A DNA stretch of 64,000 nucleotides from Maribacter sp. (lineage in GTDB: Bacteria; Bacteroidota; Bacteroidia; Flavobacteriales; Flavobacteriaceae): assembly GCA_011050675.1 (NCBI GenBank), contig DRFI01000010.1:124001-188000 (forward strand), given 5' to 3'. Under the pieces are notes generated by a model. That model had not been told where the DNA came from and did no database searches. It worked only from the letters and a program-made list of their open reading frames with translations. Shown here one piece after another: positions 44,077 through 55,313 of the stretch. A program made the translations under genes and the position numbers. Position 1 is the stretch's first letter. Each line of letters starts with the position of its first letter.

Positions 44077-44559
44077 TTAAAGGAAACGAGCGTGCCAGCT
44101 CTCTGAAGCAGGAACTTCCCAGTGCTCAAGATACTCCCCTTTATTGGTAACCAGATTGTTGAACACAATTGTATTCTTAGAAACAGCCTTTTGCTTTGCC
44201 ATCGCTTTAAAATCTAACAAACTTTTATAGGCAACAAATTCACCTTGCTTATAAGAAACGTTCATTTTATCTAATAACAGTACATTGTATTTCTTTTCGA
44301 GAGCTTGTATAAAATGTACCGAGGCATCTATAGAACAGCCTGTAGCTCCTTGAGTACTTTGATCAAGTGCAATAACGATAAAGCGCTTATACTTTATTTC
44401 ATACCCAGCATTTAAATCATTACCATGTGCGGTCCATGAAGTTAGAAAAGCATCTAAATCTGAGCTTATTTCTTCCATTTCACTTTCGGAAAATGAACGG
44501 CTACATTGATAAATCCAAACTCTTGCGGTTTCAGGTAATGTATTAAATTCTACTAGCAA
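44077..44559 (-). CDS. Conserved protein of unknown function (often mislabelled 'ABC transporter ATPase')
   Basis: This 160-residue soluble protein starts from TTG 44559. It contains ARVWIYQCSRSFSESEMEEI near the N-terminus, DQSTQGATGCSIDASVHFIQ in the middle and an EHWEVPASESWHARFL C-terminus. No Walker A, ABC signature or transmembrane segment is present, so the 'ABC transporter ATPase' name used for many Flavobacteria homologues is not supported. The conserved Cys and the GCSIDAS stretch may be functional. It is the last gene of a run with two Fe-S proteins, spaced 18 bases from the CCG protein gene. The function is unknown. Confidence 0.8.
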   Translation of the reverse strand: MLVEFNTLPETARVWIYQCSRSFSESEMEEISSDLDAFLTSWTAHGNDLNAGYEIKYKRFIVIALDQSTQGATGCSIDASVHFIQALEKKYNVLLLDKMNVSYKQGEFVAYKSLLDFKAMAKQKAVSKNTIVFNNLVTNKGEYLEHWEVPASESWHARFL

Positions 44560-44577
44560 ATTTTATTGTTTTTAATA

Positions 44578-45369
44578 TTATAAATCTTCTGCAGTTGCTA
44601 TCATTTCAGCAATATCCATTACTTCAACAGCATCTTCCTTTTCTTTGTTCTTAACCCCATCTGTCATCATTGTATTACAAAAAGGACAACCTGCGGCAAT
44701 AATATCTGGTTTCGTTTCTAAAGCTTGTTCTGTACGCTCAATATTAACATCCTTATCACCTTTCTCCGGCTCTTTGAACATTTGCGCACCACCAGCGCCA
44801 CAACATAGACCTTTTTGCTTACAGTTTTTCATTTCTACCAGCTCAGCATCCAGTTTTCTAATTAAATCTCTAGGAGCTTCATAAACACCGTTTGCCCTAC
44901 CTAAATAACATGGGTCATGAAATGTAATGCGTTTACCTTTAAAAGCTCCGCCTTCCATTGATATTCTTCCTTCGGTAAGTAACTGCTTTAAAAATTGTGT
45001 ATGGTGAACTACTTCATAATTTCCACCCAACCCAGGATACTCATTTTTAATTGTATTAAAACAATGTGGACAAGCTGTAACAATCTTCTTTATTTCATAT
45101 GCATTTAGCACCTCTATGTTCGTCACTGCCTGCATCTGAAACAAGAATTCATTTCCCGCTCTTTTTGCAGGATCTCCGGTACAACTTTCTTCTGTTCCTA
45201 AAACTGCAAAAGATACATTTGCTTTGTTCAAGATCTTAACAAAAGCTTTCGTAATCTTCTTTGCTCTATCATCAAAACTACCGGCACAACCTACCCAAAA
45301 CAAAACTTCAGGTACGGTCCCCGACGCAAAAAATTCTGCCATTGTAGGCACTTTTAATTCACTTGCCAT
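44578..45369 (-). CDS. CCG-domain (HdrB/LutA-like) Fe-S protein
   Basis: This 263-residue protein has two cysteine-rich CCG-type domains. The first contains VGCAGSFDDR and ACPHCFNTIKNEYPGLGG; the second contains FHDPCYLGRANGVYE, KGLCCGAGGAQMFKE and AAGCPFCNTMMTDG. Such domains bind non-cubane 4Fe-4S clusters in heterodisulfide reductase subunit B and in lactate or glycolate oxidase subunits. The gene is 8 bases after the membrane Fe-S protein gene, and the two probably form one complex passing electrons between a thiol/disulfide or organic substrate and the quinone pool. The substrate is unknown. Confidence 0.88.
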   Translation of the reverse strand: MASELKVPTMAEFFASGTVPEVLFWVGCAGSFDDRAKKITKAFVKILNKANVSFAVLGTEESCTGDPAKRAGNEFLFQMQAVTNIEVLNAYEIKKIVTACPHCFNTIKNEYPGLGGNYEVVHHTQFLKQLLTEGRISMEGGAFKGKRITFHDPCYLGRANGVYEAPRDLIRKLDAELVEMKNCKQKGLCCGAGGAQMFKEPEKGDKDVNIERTEQALETKPDIIAAGCPFCNTMMTDGVKNKEKEDAVEVMDIAEMIATAEDL

Positions 45370-45377
45370 ATCTATCT

Positions 45378-46703
45378 TTAAGATTCTTTACTCCAATTTA
45401 AACGGTCCATTTGGTTAAATGGCCAAGGTGCTCCATTATTCTCAATATTACCCATCATGTTATTCAAATCTGTAGGAGCAGCAGATTGTTCCATTACCAA
45501 ATATTGTCTCATATCCATAATTATGGATAAAGGGTCAATACTAATTGGGCAAGCTTCAACACATGCATTACAAGATGTACATGCCCACAATTCTTCCGGA
45601 GATATATAATCGTTTAATAATTGCTTGCCATCATCTTTAAACTCACCATTATTCTCTTCAATTATTTTGCCTACTTCCTCCAATCGATCACGTGTATCCA
45701 TCATTATCTTACGAGGAGATAATTTTTTCCCTGTTTGGTTTGCAGGACACTCACTAGTACAACGACCACATTCGGTGCAGGTATAGGCATTCATAAGTTG
45801 AACCCAACTTAAATCTTGTACGTCTGATGCTCCAAACTTATCTGGTACAACAGCATCTTCTGCTGGTTCCGCATATGGGTCTGCATCTGGATCCATCATC
45901 ATACGAACTTCATCCGTTACAGATTGTAAATTTCTAAACTGTCCTTTTGGTGTTAGCTTCCCATAGTATGTATTTGGAAAGGCCAAAAGAATATGTAAAT
46001 GCTTTGAGTAATATAAATAGTTAAGGAAAAACAAAATCCCGGCAATATGTGCCCACCAAGCAGTACGTTCTATAACCATTAATGTAGATACAGATATGTT
46101 CTCAAACAATGGAGCTATTAAACTGCTTATAGGAAATGATCCTGCAGCAACATAATGATCCGCCCCCATTTGTTGTAACTGATAATCTGCTGCATTCATG
46201 GTCAAGAACAACGTCATTAATACCAATTCTATATAAAGAATTAGATTTCCATCGTTTTTAGGCCATCCTTCCATTTCGGGCTTAAAGAATCGTTTGAGTT
46301 TGATTACGTTTCTTCTAATCCAAAAAATGACAACAGCAACAATTACTAAAAAGGCTAAAATTTCAAAAGAACCTATTAAAAAATCATATACCGGTCCTAA
46401 AACCGCAAATAATCTATGGGTACCAAAAATACCATCTAAAATTATTTCTAAAACTTCGATATTAATAATGACAAAACCTATGTATACAATGATATGTAAT
46501 GCACCGGCAATTGGACGTACAACCATTTTAGATTGCCCAAGAGCAATCTTTGCCATGTTTTTCCAACGTTGCGGTTTATTATCAGTTAAGGAGGCTTCTT
46601 TACCCAAGAATATATTGCGCCTTAACTTTGAAATATTCTTTACAAAAAAACCAACACCTACTACTAGTAGGATTATGAAAATAATATTAGGGAGATATTG
46701 CAT
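45378..46703 (-). CDS. Membrane-bound 4Fe-4S dicluster protein (NarI/HdrC-like fusion)
   Basis: This 441-residue protein has five to six transmembrane helices in residues 5-270. Histidines (GALHIIVYIGF, WWAHIAGILFFLNYLYYSKHLH) are placed as in NarI-type haem b subunits. The soluble C-terminal part has two ferredoxin motifs, CTECGRCTSECP at about 309 and CTSCNACVEACP at about 375. This is the arrangement of DsrMK/HdrDE-type electron-transfer subunits. Paired with the CCG protein downstream, it likely exchanges electrons with menaquinone. It begins 5 bases after the mlaD-like gene. It could be a remnant respiratory module whose catalytic partner is elsewhere. Confidence 0.88.
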   Translation of the reverse strand: MQYLPNIIFIILLVVGVGFFVKNISKLRRNIFLGKEASLTDNKPQRWKNMAKIALGQSKMVVRPIAGALHIIVYIGFVIINIEVLEIILDGIFGTHRLFAVLGPVYDFLIGSFEILAFLVIVAVVIFWIRRNVIKLKRFFKPEMEGWPKNDGNLILYIELVLMTLFLTMNAADYQLQQMGADHYVAAGSFPISSLIAPLFENISVSTLMVIERTAWWAHIAGILFFLNYLYYSKHLHILLAFPNTYYGKLTPKGQFRNLQSVTDEVRMMMDPDADPYAEPAEDAVVPDKFGASDVQDLSWVQLMNAYTCTECGRCTSECPANQTGKKLSPRKIMMDTRDRLEEVGKIIEENNGEFKDDGKQLLNDYISPEELWACTSCNACVEACPISIDPLSIIMDMRQYLVMEQSAAPTDLNNMMGNIENNGAPWPFNQMDRLNWSKES

Positions 46704-46708
46704 ATAAA

Positions 46709-47683
46709 TTAATCTTCTTTATTCTCTATAGAACTTGCAGCCGGATCTTCTTCTGGAACTTCATAATCTTTCTGCTTCTTACCAAAAACTGAAACATTTA
46801 CATATCTCTTTGGGTTTAAACGAAAATCTTGAAGTAGTAAGTCTAACTCTCGTGATGCATTATTCAAATTAGTATACATTTCCTTATCATTCATTAGCAA
46901 ACCTAATGTTCCATCTCCATTTTCAATTTTCTCGGTTACCTTATCTAAACTTGCCATAGTAGATTCTAAACTTGCTAACGTTCTTCCAAGACCCGCAGAA
47001 TTTAAAGAATCTGAAAGCTTTGCGAAATTAGCCGTAAGCTTTTCAAAATTTTCGAATGAACTGTCTAGCTTTTCTTTATTAGTTCCTAGAACAGAATTTA
47101 AGGATAAGGCTGTATTATTTAAATTTGATATTAGAACATTTAAACCTCCAATAACTTCTTTAAGTTCTTTCTTAGTTTTTTCGTCTAAAACAGAGTTTAC
47201 ATTTACCAATACAGAATCTGCTCCTGAAATTGCAGATTCTACTTTACGAACTAACGGATTTAACTTTTGCTGAGCCAAATCTGTAATACCAGGTCTTGTC
47301 TCCGTACGCAATGTATCGCCAGATTGAGCTTCTACTTGATCAAAAACTGGTTTGATCTGTAAGCCTTTACCTCCAATAATACCTGTGTCGTATAATTCTA
47401 CCGTACTGCCTTTTGAAAACTTGAAGTCATTACCGACAGTAAAAGTCACCAATAAATTTCCTTTCTCATCTAAAAACTTGATATCATTGACTTTACCAAC
47501 ACTGAAACCGTTTATTGAAACGGTTGTTCCAGATTGCAACCCGCCAACATTTGGGTAAATAGCGTAGAACGTTTTACTGTTATCAAAAATTGGAGTCGAC
47601 TTCAAATAGCTGAATCCCATGATGAACAGTAATATGCCACCAATAACAATAATACCTGTTTTTAATTCTCTAGATAGTTTCAA
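46709..47683 (-). CDS. MlaD/MCE-family lipid-transport protein
   Basis: This 324-residue protein starts from TTG 47683. One N-terminal transmembrane helix (TGIIVIGGILLFIMGFSYL) is followed by the MCE domain (about residues 37-115: YAIYPNVGGLQSGTTVSINGFSVGKV and LYDTGIIGGKGL). A long helical coiled-coil tail ends in an acidic tip. MCE proteins form hexameric periplasmic rings that move phospholipids between membranes. The MlaE/MlaF partners are not in this window. The gene lies 47 bases after the amidase gene and 5 before the Fe-S gene, an order seen in related Flavobacteria as far as I recall. Confidence 0.9.
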   Translation of the reverse strand: MKLSRELKTGIIVIGGILLFIMGFSYLKSTPIFDNSKTFYAIYPNVGGLQSGTTVSINGFSVGKVNDIKFLDEKGNLLVTFTVGNDFKFSKGSTVELYDTGIIGGKGLQIKPVFDQVEAQSGDTLRTETRPGITDLAQQKLNPLVRKVESAISGADSVLVNVNSVLDEKTKKELKEVIGGLNVLISNLNNTALSLNSVLGTNKEKLDSSFENFEKLTANFAKLSDSLNSAGLGRTLASLESTMASLDKVTEKIENGDGTLGLLMNDKEMYTNLNNASRELDLLLQDFRLNPKRYVNVSVFGKKQKDYEVPEEDPAASSIENKED

Positions 47684-47730
47684 GAAATTATATTTTTAGT
47701 ATACTCAAAATTATGAATAATATTTACACT

Positions 47731-49023
47731 TTATGGAGTAAATTCAGAAACCTCGTCTATTGCTTCTTGAATTGGAATTCTCTCACCTAATTTATATGCA
47801 ACAATATACGCAGAAGTATAGCCTTTTTCTTTAGCTTGAGTTTGCATCATTTTAGCCTCCCTAAATGACCTTGTCTCTCCAAACATATAACGATATAGAT
47901 TTTTATATGGTTCTTGAGAAAGATTAGAAAGGCCTTTAAAATTACTTGGATTAAGAGCTACATTTTTACTGCTAGCCATTAATTGAATTTTAAAAACAAT
48001 AGATTTTGCAACTTCATTGGCATCGATAGCCTCTTTCACCTTAACCGCAGGAACTTCCACTACTTCTTTAACCTCTTCAACTTTAGGCGGAATTTTAATG
48101 ATTTCTGGCTTCTTTACTTCAACAACTTTTTCTTCAACTGCCTCCGCTATAATTTCTTTTTTCTCTTCTGCTTTTTCTACTATTTCTTCCTTAATTGGAG
48201 GTGCCTTAGGCTTGGTTACAGTAGTCTTTACATTCTGCACAGTAGGTTTAACACCTTCCTTATAATGTAAGATTGCTTTCGCAATGGCATCACCCATATC
48301 ATTCTGTCCTTTAGTAGAATTCAAATAAGCCCCCTCATCTTTATTCGTTAAAAAACCAGTTTCTACAAGTACACTAGGCATAAAGGTTTGGTGCAAAACT
48401 ATAAAACCTGCTTGCTTAACTTTTCTGTCCGTTCTTTTAAGCTTATTTGAAAAGTTATCTTGGATCATGGTTGCCAACGCAACACTTTGATCTAAAAATT
48501 CTTCTTGCATAATCGTAAGACCAATAACAGATTCTGGCGAATTAATATCGTAATCTGCATATCTATTTTCGTAGTTATCCTCTAAGTAGATAACAGAGTT
48601 TTCTTTCTTTGCTATTTCAAAGTTCTGTTTATTAGCATGAAGACCTAATACAAAAGTACCGGCTCCATGAGCATCTGAAGTGTGAGAATCGCAATGAACC
48701 GAAACAAACAAATCTGCATTTGCCTTATTAGCTACCTCTCCTCTAACATATAAATCTATGAACGTATCATCTTTACGCGTGTAAATCACTTTAATATCTT
48801 GGTTTTTAGAAAGTATCTCTCCTACCTTCAAAACTATGTTAAGAGCTATTTTTTTCTCTAAATAACCATTGCCTAAGTTACCTGGATCATGACCACCATG
48901 CCCAGCATCTAAAACAACAATAAAAGGATCATCTGATTTTATTTCTTCATCAGAAACGGAAAAAGACAGTAGTAATAACGCTGTTATTGAAACTAATGCA
49001 ATGCTAAGGACTTTTATTTTCAT
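47731..49023 (-). CDS. N-acetylmuramoyl-L-alanine amidase (Amidase_3) with Lys/Glu-rich linker
   Basis: This 430-residue cell-wall hydrolase has a signal-like N-terminus (ALVSITALLLLSFSV). The Amidase_3 domain spans about residues 33-255, with zinc ligands in LDAGHGGHDPG, GYLEKKIAL and VSVHCDSH, and LVETGFLTN near its end. Residues about 265-345 are a Lys/Glu/Val/Pro-rich spacer. The C-terminus (KIQLMASSKNVAL ... FREAKMMQTQAKEKGY) resembles a SPOR domain, which binds denuded glycan at septa. It cleaves the amide between MurNAc and L-Ala. It is the first gene of the run with MlaD and the Fe-S proteins and is divergent from lptD. Confidence 0.92.
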   Translation of the reverse strand: MKIKVLSIALVSITALLLLSFSVSDEEIKSDDPFIVVLDAGHGGHDPGNLGNGYLEKKIALNIVLKVGEILSKNQDIKVIYTRKDDTFIDLYVRGEVANKANADLFVSVHCDSHTSDAHGAGTFVLGLHANKQNFEIAKKENSVIYLEDNYENRYADYDINSPESVIGLTIMQEEFLDQSVALATMIQDNFSNKLKRTDRKVKQAGFIVLHQTFMPSVLVETGFLTNKDEGAYLNSTKGQNDMGDAIAKAILHYKEGVKPTVQNVKTTVTKPKAPPIKEEIVEKAEEKKEIIAEAVEEKVVEVKKPEIIKIPPKVEEVKEVVEVPAVKVKEAIDANEVAKSIVFKIQLMASSKNVALNPSNFKGLSNLSQEPYKNLYRYMFGETRSFREAKMMQTQAKEKGYTSAYIVAYKLGERIPIQEAIDEVSEFTP

Positions 49024-49099
49024 ATGTGTTAGGGATTATATCGCCCTGATTATGGTTAAATTTATTGTAAGACCCTACATAGGGATTAAAAAATATATG

Positions 49100-49107
49100 T
49101 AAGTTTG
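49100..49107 (+). promoter_or_regulatory. -7 box TAAGTTTG of the lptD promoter
   Basis: This exact TAnnTTTG match lies 60 bases upstream of the preferred lptD start (TTG 49167). The small inverted repeat CCCTACATAGGG at 49073-49084 lies just before it in the divergent amidase/lptD spacer. It may be an operator, since it occupies the -33 region. Confidence 0.55.
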
Positions 49108-49166
49108 ACATCTTAAAGAACGGCTCATTGGACCGCCAAACCTTTACAAAAATAGGATATATAGCC

Positions 49167-51887
49167 TTGCAATCAAACAAACAATACTTACTTTTCCTAT
49201 TCATGGTTTTTGCCGGTGCTTTTTCTGCTATCGGTCAAGAAGGTAAAATTACGCCTCTTAATATAACTGCGGAAAGAGATTCAATAATCGCGCCATTATT
49301 CCCGCCAGCGGCTTTAAAAGGCGCAATTGCAACAGATTCCCTAGCCGCCGATTCTCTTAATCAAAAGCCGCCATTGTTATTAGATAAAATAACATATAAA
49401 GCAAAGGATTATGTAAAACTGAGCCAAAAAGAAAATAAAATATATCTCTACAACGAAGCAGAAATCTATTATCAAGATACCGAACTTAAGGCTGGTATCA
49501 TCATCATGGACTACATTAAAAATGAAGTTTATGCTGGTAGAATGGTAGACTCTTTAGGTAATTATTCCCAACTACCTTATTTTAAACAAGGCACAAATAT
49601 TGTTATTCCAGATTCTATTCGATTTAATTTCGACACACAGAAGGCTTTAATTTGGAATTCAAGAACAGAGCAACAAGCTGCAGCAGGTGCTTTAGGTAGT
49701 GATGCCATGAAAGTATATGCAGAGATTACTAAAAAAGAAAATGACTCTGTTTATTTTCTAAGCGAAGGTAAGCTTACAACATCGACGGATACTATAAACC
49801 CAGATTATTACATTCGAGTAAGAAAGGCAAAATTTGTACCTAAGAAAAAGGTTATTGCAGGTTTTAGTAATTTATATATTGCAGACGTACCTACACCTAT
49901 TGCAATGCCATTTGCATATTTTCCACTTTCTCAAGGTAGATCTGCAGGTATTTTAATGCCCTCTTTTGGTAACGACCCAGACACCGGCTATTTTCTTCAA
50001 GACATGGGCTATTATGTACCATTAGGTGATTATGCGGATGTCACCCTTTCTGGAGATTTTTATACGAATGGTAGTTATGCTTTTAGAACAGCCTCCATTT
50101 ATACAAAGCGATATAAATATCGAGGTAATGTGAACTTACGATTCGAAAATCAAGTTAATAGTCAAAAAGGATTTAGCGATTATAGTTTATCACGTAATTA
50201 TAATATTCAATTTTCACATTCACAGGATACTAAATCAAGTCCTAATTCAAGGTTTTCTGCATCTGTAAACTTAGGTAGTAGTGAGTACTATAGAAATTCA
50301 TTACAACAACGAAATTTACCCAACACACAGAACAATACGTTATCATCTTCTATTTCATACTCAAAAACACTTCCTAATTATCCGTCGGTGAATATGAGTT
50401 TAACCGCTACACATTCACAACTGACTTCAGCCACAGCTACCGAATCCGACACCGATAACATAACGATGACCTTGCCTACTTTTCAGGCTAGTGTAGAGCG
50501 TATTTATCCTTTCGTAAAAAGAGATGGTATTAAAAAAGGTATTATTGATAATATCAATTTTCAGTATAGTGTAAATGCACAAAATAGGCTAACCACTAAT
50601 GATGAAGATTTCTTAACCACTAAAATGTTTGACAATGCCCGTGCAGGTGCCAGTCATAGCATACCCCTTGCTACCAATTTTAAAGTAGCTAAGTTTTTTA
50701 GCGTAAGTGTAGGTGGTAATTATGAAGATGTATGGTCTTTAGAAACCTATAATAGAAGTTATGATGATGAAACGCAAGAAGTTGTTATAGATACTATAAA
50801 TGGTTTTGACCGCTACAACACCTACAATTTTAGTGCAAGTATTGGTACTACTCTTTATGGAACATTTGAATTAGGAGAAGACAAAAAAATTCAAGCAATT
50901 AGGCATACCATGAGACCATCTATAAGCTATGGCTACGCCCCATCTTTTGAACAATTTTACGATGAATACTTAGGCGAAGATGAAGTTGAAGTACAATACA
51001 GCCGTTTTACAGGAACATTAAATGGAGCTCCGTCCTTAGGGAAATCAAACAGTCTAAGTTTCTCTTTGGCAAATACTTTAGAAGCAAAGGTAAAAGACAA
51101 AGATTCTACCAAAATAGAACCTAAGAAAATATCGTTACTAAGCAATTTTAATATTTCAACAGGATATAATTTTGAATCTGACTCCCTACGCTTAAACCCT
51201 CTAAGTATAAATGGAGGTACTAATATTCTTGACAATAAAATGTCCATAAATTTCTCTGCTGGTTTAGATCCTTATGCCATAGACAACAATGGAACTAGAA
51301 TAAATACTTTCAATATTGATAATGGTGGTAGTCTCTTTAGACTTACAAGAGCGAACGCCAACGTTTCGTACTCTATAAGCAGTGAAATGTTCGGTAAGAA
51401 AGACGACAAAGGTAGAGACGAAGAAGAAGATGATGATCCATTTGATTATGTAGCTCAAAGTGGCGGTAGAGATGATGATCTTTTTGGTAGGGCAGATGAT
51501 TTCAATTCCAACCCTGTTAGAAGAGACGAAAAGGATTCTGATGTTGAAAACCCCATTTTCGGAACAAAAATTCCTTGGAACTTAAGATTGGCATACTCCG
51601 CTAACTATAGTAACTCTGCTCGACAAAGTGAATTCAGCAGTCATTCCCTTATGTTCTCTGGTGATATTGAATTAGCACCAAGATGGTCTGTAGGTGGTTC
51701 TTCTGGTTACGATTTTAAAAACCAAGGTTTCACGTTAACCCAATTACGTTTTCAACGAGATCTAAAAAGTTTTACCATGCGTTTTAACTGGACACCATTT
51801 GGGACATACAAAAGATGGTATTTCTTTATTGGTATAGATTCTTCTATTCTTAAAGATCTTAAATGGGAAAACAGAAGTCAAAACTAA
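49167..51887 (+). CDS. lptD: LPS-assembly outer-membrane protein LptD
   Basis: The protein has about 906 residues from TTG 49167. That start places the signal peptide QSNKQYLLFLFMVFAGAFSAIG at the N-terminus; a longer frame from TTG 49128 exists but would bury it. Residues about 60-230 form the OstA/jelly-roll part (YKAKDYVKLSQKENKIYLYNEAEIYYQ). The C-terminal part forms the LptD barrel (FPLSQGRSAGILMPSFGNDP, then many alternating strands). The family inserts LPS into the outer membrane. Near residues 745-800 an acidic, Asp/Glu-rich insertion (GRDEEEDDDPFDY and RDDDLFGRADD) lies between barrel strands. ridA follows after 19 bases. Confidence 0.92.
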   Translation: MQSNKQYLLFLFMVFAGAFSAIGQEGKITPLNITAERDSIIAPLFPPAALKGAIATDSLAADSLNQKPPLLLDKITYKAKDYVKLSQKENKIYLYNEAEIYYQDTELKAGIIIMDYIKNEVYAGRMVDSLGNYSQLPYFKQGTNIVIPDSIRFNFDTQKALIWNSRTEQQAAAGALGSDAMKVYAEITKKENDSVYFLSEGKLTTSTDTINPDYYIRVRKAKFVPKKKVIAGFSNLYIADVPTPIAMPFAYFPLSQGRSAGILMPSFGNDPDTGYFLQDMGYYVPLGDYADVTLSGDFYTNGSYAFRTASIYTKRYKYRGNVNLRFENQVNSQKGFSDYSLSRNYNIQFSHSQDTKSSPNSRFSASVNLGSSEYYRNSLQQRNLPNTQNNTLSSSISYSKTLPNYPSVNMSLTATHSQLTSATATESDTDNITMTLPTFQASVERIYPFVKRDGIKKGIIDNINFQYSVNAQNRLTTNDEDFLTTKMFDNARAGASHSIPLATNFKVAKFFSVSVGGNYEDVWSLETYNRSYDDETQEVVIDTINGFDRYNTYNFSASIGTTLYGTFELGEDKKIQAIRHTMRPSISYGYAPSFEQFYDEYLGEDEVEVQYSRFTGTLNGAPSLGKSNSLSFSLANTLEAKVKDKDSTKIEPKKISLLSNFNISTGYNFESDSLRLNPLSINGGTNILDNKMSINFSAGLDPYAIDNNGTRINTFNIDNGGSLFRLTRANANVSYSISSEMFGKKDDKGRDEEEDDDPFDYVAQSGGRDDDLFGRADDFNSNPVRRDEKDSDVENPIFGTKIPWNLRLAYSANYSNSARQSEFSSHSLMFSGDIELAPRWSVGGSSGYDFKNQGFTLTQLRFQRDLKSFTMRFNWTPFGTYKRWYFFIGIDSSILKDLKWENRSQN

Positions 51888-51906
51888 TCCCTAAATTTTA
51901 AACAAC

Positions 51907-52287
51907 ATGAAAAAAGTAATAAATACAGAGAACGCTCCTGCTCCTATAGGACCATATAATCAAGCAATTTTAAGCAATGGAACTTTGTACATTTCAGGTC
52001 AAATTCCTTTAAATCCTAAAAGTGGCGAATTAGTTTCTGGAGACATTAAATTAGAAACCAAGCAGTCTATGGAAAATTTAAAGGCCATTTTAACCGAAGC
52101 TGAAATGACCTTTGAAAATGTTGTTAAGTCGTCTATCTTTCTAAGTGACATGAATCAGTTCACCGATGTAAACGAAATATATGCTTCTTATTTTAATGCT
52201 GAAACAGCACCTGCAAGAGAAACAGTAGAGGTTGCAAATTTACCGAAATTTGTAAATGTTGAAATCTCTATGATTGCTGTAAAATAA
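51907..52287 (+). CDS. ridA: RidA-family reactive enamine/imine deaminase
   Basis: This 126-residue protein has the full RidA pattern: NAPAPIGPYNQA at residues 9-20, ISGQIPLNP, and the catalytic Arg104 in APARETVEVANLP. RidA hydrolyses reactive 2-aminoacrylate and related imines that arise from PLP enzymes, protecting those enzymes from damage. It follows lptD by 19 bases on the same strand and may be cotranscribed, though the two functions are unrelated. It converges with the sugar kinase gene, whose stop lies only 4 bases away, leaving no room for a shared terminator. Confidence 0.95.
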   Translation: MKKVINTENAPAPIGPYNQAILSNGTLYISGQIPLNPKSGELVSGDIKLETKQSMENLKAILTEAEMTFENVVKSSIFLSDMNQFTDVNEIYASYFNAETAPARETVEVANLPKFVNVEISMIAVK

Positions 52288-52290
52288 AGT

Positions 52291-53142
52291 TTACATGTTG
52301 GCACGGTGAAAATCGACTAGACCTTCAATAGGTCTTTGTCTAATAACACCCACTATTAAATCATTTCTAAGCAATACAGATGTTAATTCATCTCTTAGAT
52401 AATGAGCAATACTACCCACAAAATTGATTGGAACTTTAGTTGCCAATTCAAATTGCATAACATAGTTATTTATAAACTGCTGAAAACCTTTATCAATAAC
52501 ACCTTTAGCATACGGGTGCTCTTTGTTTTCAATTAGAAACCTAGCAAATGTTGCCAAATAAGTATTTGGATTAGGCTGCTTGTATAAGTTTTCTTTTATA
52601 ACATCGGCATCCAAATCGTGCTGCTTGGCAAACTTATGAGCTAAATCGGCAGGCATTTTATGGAAATAATAATCACGTATCAATTTACGTCCGAAGAAGT
52701 TACCGCTACCATCATCCATAGGTATATAGCCTAATGATGTTACTTTCTGAAAAAGTTGATTTCCATCATAATAACTACAGTTAGAGCCTGTACCTAAAAT
52801 ACAAACGATACCTTGATGACCAACTTTTGTTGTAGCAAATATGGCAGCATAAGTATCTTCTTTTACATCTGCTTTTGCATTGGGAAAGAAGTCTTTGAAA
52901 ATACCTTTCAAGAACAATTTCATGCGATCTGTTCCACAACCTGCACCATAGAAATAAAGGTGAGATACCTTTTCTCTATTTTTAGAAAGCTCAAAATTAT
53001 TCGCTAGGCGATCTTCGATAACATCTTTTGTCAACACCTCTGGACTTAAACCTAACGTTTGCGTCAAAAAGAGTTGTTCGCCATTTTCATTCAAAGCAAT
53101 CCAATCTGACTTGGTTGCACCACTATCTACTATTAAAATCAT
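52291..53142 (-). CDS. BadF/BadG-type ATPase, probable N-acetylglucosamine kinase
   Basis: This 283-residue member of the ASKHA fold has a first phosphate loop VDSGATKSDW at residues 5-14. The second nucleotide segment is ILGTGSNCSYYDG, and GYIPMDDGSGNFFGRKLIRDYY matches N-acetylglucosamine kinase-like proteins of the BadF family. It should phosphorylate an amino sugar using ATP, which would support salvage of GlcNAc released by the GH3 enzyme, though the link is inference. A hairpin separates it from gapA, so it may depend on read-through or its own promoter. Confidence 0.85.
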   Translation of the reverse strand: MILIVDSGATKSDWIALNENGEQLFLTQTLGLSPEVLTKDVIEDRLANNFELSKNREKVSHLYFYGAGCGTDRMKLFLKGIFKDFFPNAKADVKEDTYAAIFATTKVGHQGIVCILGTGSNCSYYDGNQLFQKVTSLGYIPMDDGSGNFFGRKLIRDYYFHKMPADLAHKFAKQHDLDADVIKENLYKQPNPNTYLATFARFLIENKEHPYAKGVIDKGFQQFINNYVMQFELATKVPINFVGSIAHYLRDELTSVLLRNDLIVGVIRQRPIEGLVDFHRANM

Positions 53143-53159
53143 ATACCGAATGTCTTTAA

Positions 53160-53201
53160 AAAATAAACCTGAAAATAAGGAAAAAAAGCCTCATTTTCAG
53201 G
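53160..53201 (-). terminator. Terminator after gapA on the minus strand
   Basis: The arms at 53168-53180 and 53189-53201 form a 13-bp stem. Its single plus-strand mismatch becomes a G-U pair in the minus-strand RNA. The hairpin is followed on the minus strand by a T-rich run (GTTTATTTTTT). It ends the pfkA-gapA operon. Confidence 0.85.
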
Positions 53202-53229
53202 ATATATCTTTGTTATACTAAAATGATGG

Positions 53230-55241
<2,012 letters not shown>

Positions 55242-55313
55242 TGAAAAATTTAAGCCAACGAAAGTAAGAAATCTTATGCTAAAAAGGAATAAAGATCAGT
55301 CGCATTTTAAGAA

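Noticed and set aside
44077..44559. ABC transporter ATPase
   Set aside because: No Walker A, signature or Walker B motif is present.
47983..48270. Plus-strand Phe/Asn-rich and Ser/Thr-rich frames opposite the amidase linker
   Set aside because: Complement of the Lys/Glu/Val-rich linker; composition is an artefact of low-complexity coding.
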